DNA of 33,763 bases from Clostridia bacterium (GTDB taxonomy: Bacteria > Bacillota > Clostridia > Christensenellales > UBA1242): the NCBI GenBank assembly GCA_017531805.1, contig JAFXKG010000006.1:85395-119157 (forward strand), given 5' to 3'. The notes under the pieces were generated by a model. That model made no database searches. It saw nothing but the letters and a program-made list of their open reading frames with translations, and had not been told where the DNA came from. The translations under genes were made by a program, and so were the position numbers. Shown one piece after another: positions 27,851 to 33,763 of this stretch (the first letter of the stretch is position 1; every line of letters begins with the position of its first letter).

Positions 27851-28309
27851 ATGAAAAATTTTATCAAAATTTGTCTTACAATTATACTTGTTTTGGTGGT
27901 TGACCTTACCACCAAACATTTTTTATTTGATGTGGAATATTTTAATCTAATACCAAATGTAATATCCGTTGCAACAAATGGTGGCAACACAGGTGCTGCT
28001 TGGGGGTTGTTTAGTGGCAAAACAGCTGGTCTTGTTGTTGTAAGTTTGGTTATGATTGCAGCTTTGTTTATATTCAATTATTTTATAAAGAAAAAATCAA
28101 CCTTTTATTGTTTGTCTTTTGGCTTTATAATAGGTGGTGCGTTTGGTAATTTGTTTGATCGTGTAGCTCTTGGTTATGTAAGAGATTTTATCTTCCTTGA
28201 TTTTTGGCCTACATTCCCTGTGTTTAATATTGCCGATACATTTTTGTGTATTGGTGCAGTTATGATGGCAATATTTTTGTTGTTTATGTCGGAGAAAAAT
28301 GAAAAATAA
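27851..28309 (+). CDS. lspA: Lipoprotein signal peptidase (signal peptidase II)
   Basis: LspA is an aspartyl protease in the membrane that removes signal peptides from diacylglycerylated prolipoproteins. The 152-aa protein has four membrane segments and the family motifs NTGAAWGLF (residues 46-54) and GGAFGNLFDR (95-104). The catalytic aspartates are seen as D112 in GYVRDF and D129 in FNIADT. It overlaps rluD by 11 bases, and this lspA-rluD order is widespread in Firmicutes. No lipobox is visible in the large surface proteins of this window, so its substrates lie elsewhere. Confidence 0.97.
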   Translation: MKNFIKICLTIILVLVVDLTTKHFLFDVEYFNLIPNVISVATNGGNTGAAWGLFSGKTAGLVVVSLVMIAALFIFNYFIKKKSTFYCLSFGFIIGGAFGNLFDRVALGYVRDFIFLDFWPTFPVFNIADTFLCIGAVMMAIFLLFMSEKNEK

Positions 28310-29195
28310 ATTGATATGTGATAAAAACAATATAAGACTTGATGTGTTTTTGGTAGAAAACACAAATTTTTCACGCAGTTTTATAAAAACCATGAACGAC
28401 GAAAATTTGATATTTGTAAATGGCAAGGTGGAAAAGGCGGGATACAAACTCAAACAAGGCGATGTTGTAGAGTATGAAGAAAAGCAGGTAGAAACATTAG
28501 ACCTGACACCAGAAAACATACCACTTGATATTGTGTACGAAGATGATGATTTGCTTGTTATCAACAAACAGGTTGGGTTGGTTGTACATCCGTGCAACAC
28601 AACAAAGTCACACACACTTGTAAATGCTTTAATGTATCATATCAAAAATTTATCTACAATCAATGGTGTTGCAAGGCCAGGTATTGTTCATCGTATAGAT
28701 AAGGACACAAGCGGTTTGATGATTGTTGCAAAAACCGATAATGCGCACAAAATTCTTAGTGCTCAACTTAAAGATAAAACTTTAAACAGAGAGTACAAAG
28801 CACTAATAAAAGGCAGATTAAAACAAGATTTTGTTATTGAAGGATACCTTGGTAGAAATCCAAAAAACAGAGAGCAAATGGCACTGGTTGGTGAACAAAA
28901 TGGCAAATATAGCAAAACTATTTTTACAATAGACAAGGTTTTTGATCACTATACATTGCTAAATTGTAAATTAACAACAGGACGAACACATCAAATTAGG
29001 GCACACTTGAAATCTATAAATCATCCAATTGTTGGCGACAAACTATATGGTGGAGAGGAAAAGTTTTTAAAAACACCAGGACAACTTTTGTTTGCATACA
29101 AGATAATGTTTGTTCATCCAACTACAAGCAAACAAATGGAGTTTAGTCTAGATTTGCCAGAATATTTTATAGATATAATCAATAAAATATCTTAA
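28299..29195 (+). CDS. rluD: RluA-family 23S rRNA pseudouridine synthase (RluD-like)
   Basis: Enzymes of this family convert specific uridines of 23S rRNA to pseudouridine. The 298-aa protein has an N-terminal S4 RNA-binding domain (about residues 12-60, IRLDVFLVEN...FVNGKVEKAGYKL). The catalytic domain carries the signature PGIVHRIDKDTSGLMIVAKT with catalytic Asp134. Later conserved elements include REYKALIKGR and TGRTHQIRAHL. The start has GGAGA upstream, inside the end of lspA. The exact target uridines cannot be assigned from the sequence. Confidence 0.93.
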   Translation: MKNKLICDKNNIRLDVFLVENTNFSRSFIKTMNDENLIFVNGKVEKAGYKLKQGDVVEYEEKQVETLDLTPENIPLDIVYEDDDLLVINKQVGLVVHPCNTTKSHTLVNALMYHIKNLSTINGVARPGIVHRIDKDTSGLMIVAKTDNAHKILSAQLKDKTLNREYKALIKGRLKQDFVIEGYLGRNPKNREQMALVGEQNGKYSKTIFTIDKVFDHYTLLNCKLTTGRTHQIRAHLKSINHPIVGDKLYGGEEKFLKTPGQLLFAYKIMFVHPTTSKQMEFSLDLPEYFIDIINKIS

Positions 29196-29218
29196 ACATG
29201 TAATTTTTGGTAAAATAT

Positions 29219-29247
29219 TTGTGTAAAATAAAAATATGTGATATAAT
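29219..29247 (+). promoter_or_regulatory. Extended -10 promoter of the small membrane gene pair
   Basis: TTGTGT (29219-29224), 17 bp, TGATATAAT with TATAAT at 29242-29247, twenty bases before the start codon at 29267. Confidence 0.65.
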
Positions 29248-29266
29248 ATTATTGGAGGAAATAAAT

Positions 29267-29548
29267 ATGAAAGGTAAGCAAGTTGTAAATTTTTTGGCAT
29301 ATATTTCAATCGCTTTCATAGCTTTAGCATTAATTTTGGGCAAATTGTTAGGATGGCTCATCAATCCAAATGTATTAAATGCTCTTAACCTTATCGCTCA
29401 AATTATTGCATACACAATCACTGCTATTTATGCTTTTTCTTTTGCAAAAGGCAAAAAAAGCAAGGGTTGGATGATAGCCTATGTTATCTTTGTGATTCTT
29501 ATTGTTGTTTTTACTATCTTAAATACTGCAACAATCTTTAAAGCATAG
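29267..29548 (+). CDS. Small three-segment membrane protein, unknown function
   Basis: This 93-aa protein has three hydrophobic segments (about residues 7-30, 36-52 and 62-86), with a KGKKSKG positive loop between the second and third. I do not recognise the family. The start is fixed by a GGAGG site (29254-29258) before ATG 29267; the open frame upstream is promoter sequence. The next gene begins two bases after the stop, so the two are probably co-translated. Confidence 0.75.
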   Translation: MKGKQVVNFLAYISIAFIALALILGKLLGWLINPNVLNALNLIAQIIAYTITAIYAFSFAKGKKSKGWMIAYVIFVILIVVFTILNTATIFKA

Positions 29549-29550
29549 TC

Positions 29551-29892
29551 ATGAAAAATAAATTTAATTTAAAACTCACCTTATTATTGGTGAGTTTATT
29601 TATAGGTTTGTTAATTATAATTTTAGGCAATAAAAACAGATATTGTCTGTTTTTTGGTTTTTTGTTGATTGCTTGTACTTTACCGTTTTTTGCAAAAATG
29701 CAAACGGACAAAATAAACAAAGTTTTGCAAGCTACACAAAAAGAAATTGAGCAAGAACAACCAGAGCAAGAAGTTCTTAATGCTGTTTATTCAGAGATGT
29801 CTAAACTAAGGAAACAAAAAAAGTCAACAACCATATCTTTTAATGTTTTTGCGGTACTTTTGGCTTTTGTGTCTTTCTTTTTTCTGTTTTGA
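29551..29892 (+). CDS. Small membrane protein with a central coiled coil, unknown function
   Basis: This 113-aa protein has two N-terminal hydrophobic segments (about residues 8-25 and 30-47). A charged, Glu/Gln-rich helical part (KVLQATQKEIEQEQPEQEVL, about residues 56-93) follows, then a C-terminal hydrophobic segment (FNVFAVLLAFVSFFFLF). I do not recognise the family. It starts two bases after the preceding gene, which suggests the two membrane proteins act together. No terminator is seen before the tig promoter. Confidence 0.7.
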   Translation: MKNKFNLKLTLLLVSLFIGLLIIILGNKNRYCLFFGFLLIACTLPFFAKMQTDKINKVLQATQKEIEQEQPEQEVLNAVYSEMSKLRKQKKSTTISFNVFAVLLAFVSFFFLF

Positions 29893-29927
29893 GTAAAAAC
29901 TTGTTGACTAAAATTTGGAAATTTTTA

Positions 29928-29956
29928 TTGATTTAATTAAAAATATGTGCTATTAT
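29928..29956 (+). promoter_or_regulatory. tig: tig promoter, extended -10
   Basis: TTGATT (29928-29933), 17 bp, TGC then TATTAT (29951-29956), about 32 bases before the tig start. Confidence 0.65.
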
Positions 29957-29988
29957 TATCCGCGTTAAAGAAAATTAAAGGAGAAAAC

Positions 29989-31272
29989 ATGAAATACGAT
30001 TTAATTAAAAAAGAAAATGGCGTTTTTGAAGCAACTATCTCTGTAGACAAAGCAGAATGGGAACAAGCTTTAAATTCTGCGTACGAAAAAAATAAAGGAA
30101 AATATAACATTGCAGGTTTCCGCAAAGGACATGCTCCGCGTGCTATTATAGAAAAAACTTATGGACAAGGTGCTTTCTTTAACGAGGCTCTTGATGAAAT
30201 CTACTATAAATCATACACAACTATTTTAGCAGAACATGAAGAAGTTAAACCGGTTGACGCACCAAAACTTGATATCAACAAAATTGATGAAAATGGTGTA
30301 GAAATGGTTATGACAATCACTTGCGTGCCAGAATTTGAATTGGCTCAATACAAAGGTTTAACATTTACTCGTCAAAAAGCAGAAGTTACAGAAGAACAAA
30401 TTAAAGAAGCGATTGAAAGAGAATTGCTTAGAGCATCTCGTCTTGTAGAAACAAACGCTCCAGTTAAAAATGATGACTTTGTTACTTTAGACTTTGATGG
30501 CTATGTAGATGACAAACAATTTGATGGTGGCAAAGCAGAAAACTATCAATTAAAAATTGGCAGCCACACTTTCATCGATACATTTGAAGAACAATTAGTT
30601 GGTCTTAACATCGGCGACAAAAAAGATGTTGTTGTAACTTTCCCTGCAGAATATCACGAAGCAAGTTTGGCAGGCAAACCTGCAACATTTAAAGTGGAAA
30701 TTAAAAATATTCGTGAACGCATTATGCCAGAACTTAATGAAGAATTCGTGTCGAATTCAACAGAATTTGAAACAGTTGACGAATATAAAAACAGCATCAA
30801 GGATAGATTAGTTAAAGAAGCTAATGATCGTGCTGATTTAGAAGTAGAAAATGACATGCTTGACAAAGTGATTGATGATACAGAGTTTACAGCACCTGCA
30901 ACAATGGTGGAAGAAGAAACTAAACGTCAAATGAACGGTATGCGCGCTCAAATGCAATATCAAGGCATAACTTTGGAAGATTATGCTAAATATGTTGGCA
31001 AAACTATGGAAGAATTAGAGCAAGAAGTTAAAAACAATTCTGCTCGTAATGTAAAAGCAAGACTTGTGCTTGAAAAATTGATTAAATCAGAAAATCTTGA
31101 CATTACAGAAAAAGATATCGACGAAAAATTCGAAGAAATGGCAAAAAACACTGGTAAATCTTTGGAAGAATTTAAAAAACAAGTAAATAATGATATGGTA
31201 AACCGAATTGCCAACGAGTTGTTAATGAAAAAGCTAATAGCATTCTTGCGTGAAAATAATACAATAAACTAA
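29989..31272 (+). CDS. tig: Trigger factor, ribosome-associated chaperone
   Basis: Trigger factor binds near the ribosomal exit tunnel and shields nascent chains. The 427-aa protein has the N-terminal ribosome-binding signature GFRKGHAPR (residues 43-51), a central FKBP-type prolyl isomerase domain (about 150-235, VTLDFDGYVDDKQFDGGKAE and further) and a long helical C-terminal chaperone domain. Length is normal. The start is set by AAAGGAG before ATG 29989; an upstream in-frame extension is promoter sequence. It lies upstream of clpP and clpX, the usual order in many bacteria. A diverged copy of its last 75 bases occurs just downstream. Confidence 0.96.
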   Translation: MKYDLIKKENGVFEATISVDKAEWEQALNSAYEKNKGKYNIAGFRKGHAPRAIIEKTYGQGAFFNEALDEIYYKSYTTILAEHEEVKPVDAPKLDINKIDENGVEMVMTITCVPEFELAQYKGLTFTRQKAEVTEEQIKEAIERELLRASRLVETNAPVKNDDFVTLDFDGYVDDKQFDGGKAENYQLKIGSHTFIDTFEEQLVGLNIGDKKDVVVTFPAEYHEASLAGKPATFKVEIKNIRERIMPELNEEFVSNSTEFETVDEYKNSIKDRLVKEANDRADLEVENDMLDKVIDDTEFTAPATMVEEETKRQMNGMRAQMQYQGITLEDYAKYVGKTMEELEQEVKNNSARNVKARLVLEKLIKSENLDITEKDIDEKFEEMAKNTGKSLEEFKKQVNNDMVNRIANELLMKKLIAFLRENNTIN

Positions 31273-31296
31273 AATTAAAGGCAATGAGAGTTAATC

Positions 31297-31395
31297 ATGC
31301 GCATACGAAGTTTGCATTATGTAAACCGAATTGCAAATGAATTACTTATGAAGAAGTTAATTACATGCTTGCGTGCAAACAATACAGTTAAATAA
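31297..31395 (+). pseudogene. Relic copy of the tig 3' end
   Basis: Bases 31321-31395 align without gaps to the last 75 bases of tig (31198-31272), with 59 of 75 identical by my count and 19 of 24 residues shared, ending at the same stop position. Most codon differences are synonymous, so the copy seems to have diverged while it was still part of a working gene. An ATG at 31297 opens a 32-codon frame (MRIRSLHYVNRIANEL onward), but no good ribosome site precedes it. It is probably the tail left after most of a second tig was deleted. Confidence 0.75.
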
Positions 31396-31462
31396 TTTTA
31401 AATAAATATATTTCTAAATATTAAAGTTTTATTAATATAAATAAACATTTTAGGAGGGTTTT

Positions 31463-32038
31463 ATGATACCAATGGTTATAGACCAAGTCGGCAATGTGGA
31501 AAGAAGTTATGATATCTATTCAAGATTATTGGAAGATAGAATTATTTTCTTAACAGGTGAAATCAACGATCAAATGGCAAACACAATTGTTGCTCAACTT
31601 ATTTTCCTAGAAGGTAAAAATCCAGATAAGGATATATTTATGTATATAAACAGTCCAGGTGGTAGTGTAACTGCAGGCATGGCGATATATGATACAATTA
31701 AATATATTAAATGTGATGTTTCTACAATTTGTATTGGTATGGCTGCAAGTATGGCTGCTGTTATCCTAAGCAGTGGCACAAAGGGTAAAAGAATTTGTCT
31801 TCCGCACAGCGAAGTAATGATTCATCAGCCTTTAGGTGGCACACAAGGTCAAGCAAGTGATATTTTGCTTCATGCTAAACATATTGAAAAAACAAGAGAA
31901 ACTTTAAACAAAATTTTGGCTGACAATACTGGCAAAGATATTGCAACTATCGCTAAAGATACAGACAGAGATAATTTCTTAGATGCAAAATCAGCTTTAA
32001 AATACGGTCTTGTAGACAAAATATTCACAAAAAGATAA
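31463..32038 (+). CDS. clpP: ATP-dependent Clp protease proteolytic subunit
   Basis: ClpP forms the double-heptamer serine protease chamber fed by ClpX or ClpC. The 191-aa protein has normal length. The catalytic triad is seen as Ser96 in GMAASMAA, His121 in MIHQP and Asp170 in TDRDNF. The oxyanion glycine motif [16 protein letters not shown] is present. The start follows AGGAGGG. It lies just upstream of its unfoldase partner clpX, with a small hairpin between them. Confidence 0.98.
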   Translation: MIPMVIDQVGNVERSYDIYSRLLEDRIIFLTGEINDQMANTIVAQLIFLEGKNPDKDIFMYINSPGGSVTAGMAIYDTIKYIKCDVSTICIGMAASMAAVILSSGTKGKRICLPHSEVMIHQPLGGTQGQASDILLHAKHIEKTRETLNKILADNTGKDIATIAKDTDRDNFLDAKSALKYGLVDKIFTKR

Positions 32039-32043
32039 ATTAG

Positions 32044-32069
32044 ATGCAGACCTATGTTGTCTGCATTTT
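32044..32069 (+). terminator. Hairpin between clpP and clpX, possibly a weak terminator
   Basis: Perfect 8-bp stem ATGCAGAC / GTCTGCAT with a 7-nt loop, followed by TTTTC. It begins five bases after the clpP stop. The short U tract suggests partial termination or a processing stem. Confidence 0.6.
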
Positions 32070-32097
32070 CAAATTAAAAAGGGGGAATATTTATAAA

Positions 32098-33366
32098 ATG
32101 AAAGAAATTGATACAATTTGCTCATTTTGCGGTCGTCCTGCACGCGAACTTACAGAGATTATAAGCAATCCAGAAGGCGACTGCTTTATTTGCAAAGATT
32201 GTTTAAATATTTGTAGGGATATTATGGATTTTAATGGCAAAACAAAAAACAATGACAAAAACAGTTTTATTGATTTGCCAAAACCGCAAGATATCAAACA
32301 AAAATTGGACGAGTTTATTGTTGGTCAAGATGAAGTTAAAAAGATTTTAGCAGTCTCAGTATACAATCATTACAAACGCATCAACTATAATATGGTCAAA
32401 AAGGAAAATAATCAAGAAGAAGTAGAACTAGAAAAATCTAATGTCCTTTTGGTTGGACCTACTGGTAGCGGTAAGACACTGCTTGCCAAAACTTTGGCTA
32501 AAACTTTAAAGGTGCCGTTTGCTTCAAGCGATGCAACAGCATTAACAGAAGCTGGATATGTTGGCGATGATGTCGAAAATATTTTGTTAAAGCTTATTCA
32601 AAATGCAGATTATGATATTGAAAAAGCTCAACGCGGTATTATTTATATAGACGAAATCGATAAAATTGCACGCAAAACACAAAATGTTTCTATCACACGC
32701 GATGTTAGTGGCGAAGGTGTGCAACAAGCATTATTAAAAATCCTTGAAGGGACAATAGCTTCAGTTCCTCCACAAGGTGGCAGAAAGCACCCACAACAAG
32801 AAAATATCAAAATTGATACAACAAATATATTGTTCATATGTGGTGGCGCGTTTGTAGGATTAGATAAAATTATAAGCGAACGCACAGGTGCAACAACGCT
32901 TGGTTTTGGTGCAGATGTAAAAAATCATGAAGAAAACTCATCTCTTAACAAGTTTGAAGATATTCAACCACAAGATTTAATTAAGTATGGCATGATACCA
33001 GAATTTGTAGGTAGGTTGCCAATAGTTGCAACTTTAGACAGTTTGGATGAAACTGCTTTGCAAAAGATTTTGACCGAACCAAAAAATGCAATTACAAAAC
33101 AATATATCCAAATGTTTAAAATGGATGGAATAGATTTAAAATTTGATGCAAATGCAATTACAGCGGTTGCACGCAAAGCAATCGAACTTAAAACTGGCGC
33201 ACGTGGTTTGCGTACCATTTTAGAAGAGCGCATGCTTGATGTAATGTATTCTTGCCATTTTGAAGATGATATAGAAAAAATTACAATCACTGCAGATTTT
33301 ATAAACAGAAAATCTAAACCACTTATAACAAAATTTAAAACAAAAACAAAAAAAGAAACAGCATAG
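32098..33366 (+). CDS. clpX: ATP-dependent unfoldase ClpX
   Basis: ClpX is the AAA+ hexamer that unfolds tagged substrates and feeds them to ClpP. The 422-aa protein has an N-terminal zinc-binding domain (C8, C11, C32, C35) and Walker A GPTGSGKT (120-127). The pore loop GYVG is at 153-156, Walker [10 protein letters not shown] at 181-189, the RKH loop reads GGRKHPQQ, and sensor 2 is GARGLR. The chosen ATG 32098 follows a GGGGG stretch about twelve bases upstream, slightly long. In-frame residues from 32044 overlap the clpP-clpX hairpin and are not family-like. The stop codon lies in the stem of the downstream terminator. Confidence 0.98.
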   Translation: MKEIDTICSFCGRPARELTEIISNPEGDCFICKDCLNICRDIMDFNGKTKNNDKNSFIDLPKPQDIKQKLDEFIVGQDEVKKILAVSVYNHYKRINYNMVKKENNQEEVELEKSNVLLVGPTGSGKTLLAKTLAKTLKVPFASSDATALTEAGYVGDDVENILLKLIQNADYDIEKAQRGIIYIDEIDKIARKTQNVSITRDVSGEGVQQALLKILEGTIASVPPQGGRKHPQQENIKIDTTNILFICGGAFVGLDKIISERTGATTLGFGADVKNHEENSSLNKFEDIQPQDLIKYGMIPEFVGRLPIVATLDSLDETALQKILTEPKNAITKQYIQMFKMDGIDLKFDANAITAVARKAIELKTGARGLRTILEERMLDVMYSCHFEDDIEKITITADFINRKSKPLITKFKTKTKKETA

Positions 33367-33383
33367 AAATATGCTGTTTTTTT
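33356..33383. terminator. Bidirectional intrinsic terminator after clpX
   Basis: 10-bp stem AAACAGCATA / TATGCTGTTT with a GAAA loop, flanked by A's on the left and T's on the right. It serves clpX (+) and the convergent XRE regulator gene (-). Confidence 0.9.
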
Positions 33384-33591
33384 AATCTTCAACCCCTAAC
33401 AAGTAATCAGTTGATACTTGAAAATATTTCGCAAGCTTAATAATATAGCTTGCTTTTGGTTCGTTTATTCCTTTTTCCCAAAAATCAATAGCTTTTTGAG
33501 TTACGCCAATCAGTTTTGCTAACTTTTGCTGAGATAGGTTGTTTTCTAATCTTAAATCTTTTAGACGTATTGAAATTGTATCTTCTTTCAT
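33382..33591 (-). CDS. XRE-family helix-turn-helix regulator, small
   Basis: The 69-aa protein is almost only a Cro/CI-type helix-turn-helix: IRLKDLRLENNLSQQKLAKL, then GVTQKAIDFWEKGINEPKAS and KLAKYFQVSTDYLLG. It should bind DNA as a dimer and has no effector domain. Two 14-bp near-palindromes lie in its own promoter, consistent with autoregulation. No Shine-Dalgarno is visible before the ATG, and the predicted -10 is only nine bases upstream, so the transcript may be leaderless. Such small regulators occur both in the core genome and on mobile elements. No phage gene is seen before the window ends. Confidence 0.9.
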   Translation of the reverse strand: MKEDTISIRLKDLRLENNLSQQKLAKLIGVTQKAIDFWEKGINEPKASYIIKLAKYFQVSTDYLLGVED

Positions 33592-33600
33592 ATAAATAAT

Positions 33601-33646
33601 ATTAGTAGATATTTACTTAAAATACTCAACATAGTAGATTTCTACT
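33601..33646 (-). promoter_or_regulatory. Promoter and paired operators of the XRE regulator
   Basis: Minus-strand TTGAGT (33629-33624), 17 bp, ACTAAT (33606-33601). Operator-like repeats AGTAGATATTTACT (33604-33617) and AGTAGATTTCTACT (33633-33646) are 29 bp apart, about three helical turns. One overlaps the spacer and -10, and the other lies just upstream of the -35. Confidence 0.6.
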
Positions 33647-33763
33647 TATATGGTTTTTATTTAAATTAATAAGCAACAGTAAACACTGCAGTAACATTTA
33701 TTGTATATTACTATATTATATATTACTATGGTTAAAATAAATTATCCTTAATTCTTTAAGATA

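Noticed and set aside
28097..28615. 172-codon minus-strand open frame under lspA/rluD
   Set aside because: It is antisense to two well-supported genes, with low-complexity composition.
29207..29266. Upstream extension of the small membrane protein gene
   Set aside because: It contains the extended -10 promoter, and ATG 29267 has a clear GGAGG site.
32964..33392. 142-codon minus-strand open frame under clpX
   Set aside because: It is antisense to the conserved clpX C-terminal half.
33704..33729. Direct repeat TATATTACTAT, two copies with 15-bp period
   Set aside because: It is short, very AT-rich and at the window edge; chance is a sufficient explanation without the flanking sequence.

Overview
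The window is a compact, AT-rich bacterial chromosome segment of housekeeping genes with a few large surface-protein genes between them. Gene content and order (sepF-lspA-rluD, tig-clpP-clpX, a valine T-box, a SpoVB-type flippase, LysM and SPOR-like proteins, consensus Shine-Dalgarno and TTGACA/TATAAT signals) point to a low-GC Bacillota, probably an uncultured Clostridia-like lineage. I saw no rRNA, tRNA, CRISPR array, transposase or phage gene. The standard genetic code fits, because TGA is used as a stop.

Left part (1-10.1 kb): the 3' part of uvrA runs to the right and converges with a leftward DUF421/DUF4363 membrane pair. Next comes a leftward SpoVB/MurJ-like lipid flippase, with a small rightward LysM protein starting from the same gap. 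A leftward 1015-aa membrane protein follows, with four carbohydrate-binding-like modules outside and a coiled-coil tail inside. Two rightward half-size TauE/SafE transporters and a leftward SPOR-like membrane protein complete the block.

Middle (10.2-17 kb): groES-groEL runs rightward and converges on valS. ValS is of the archaeal/rickettsial 'type 2' class but is controlled by a Firmicutes T-box leader that carries two successive terminators. Across a shared divergent promoter region lies an unrecognised 156-aa gene. Decayed-looking sequence follows, then rsmA, which has its own extended -10 promoter and a strong hairpin in its leader.

Right part (17-33.7 kb): a single 3283-aa N-terminally anchored surface protein fills 9.85 kb behind a perfect consensus promoter. 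Then come an 81-aa gene, sepF, lspA and rluD in one operon, two small membrane proteins, and tig, clpP and clpX. A diverged copy of the tig 3' end lies between tig and clpP. The window ends with a leftward XRE regulator whose promoter overlaps paired operator-like repeats.

The genes mostly serve the cell envelope and division (flippase, LysM, SPOR, SepF, LspA, surface proteins) and protein quality control (GroES/EL, trigger factor, ClpXP). The most unusual items are the two large surface proteins, the dual-terminator T-box, the palindromic elements in the valS/15140 divergent promoters and the tig relic. All calls rest on reading the sequence; no database search was possible.
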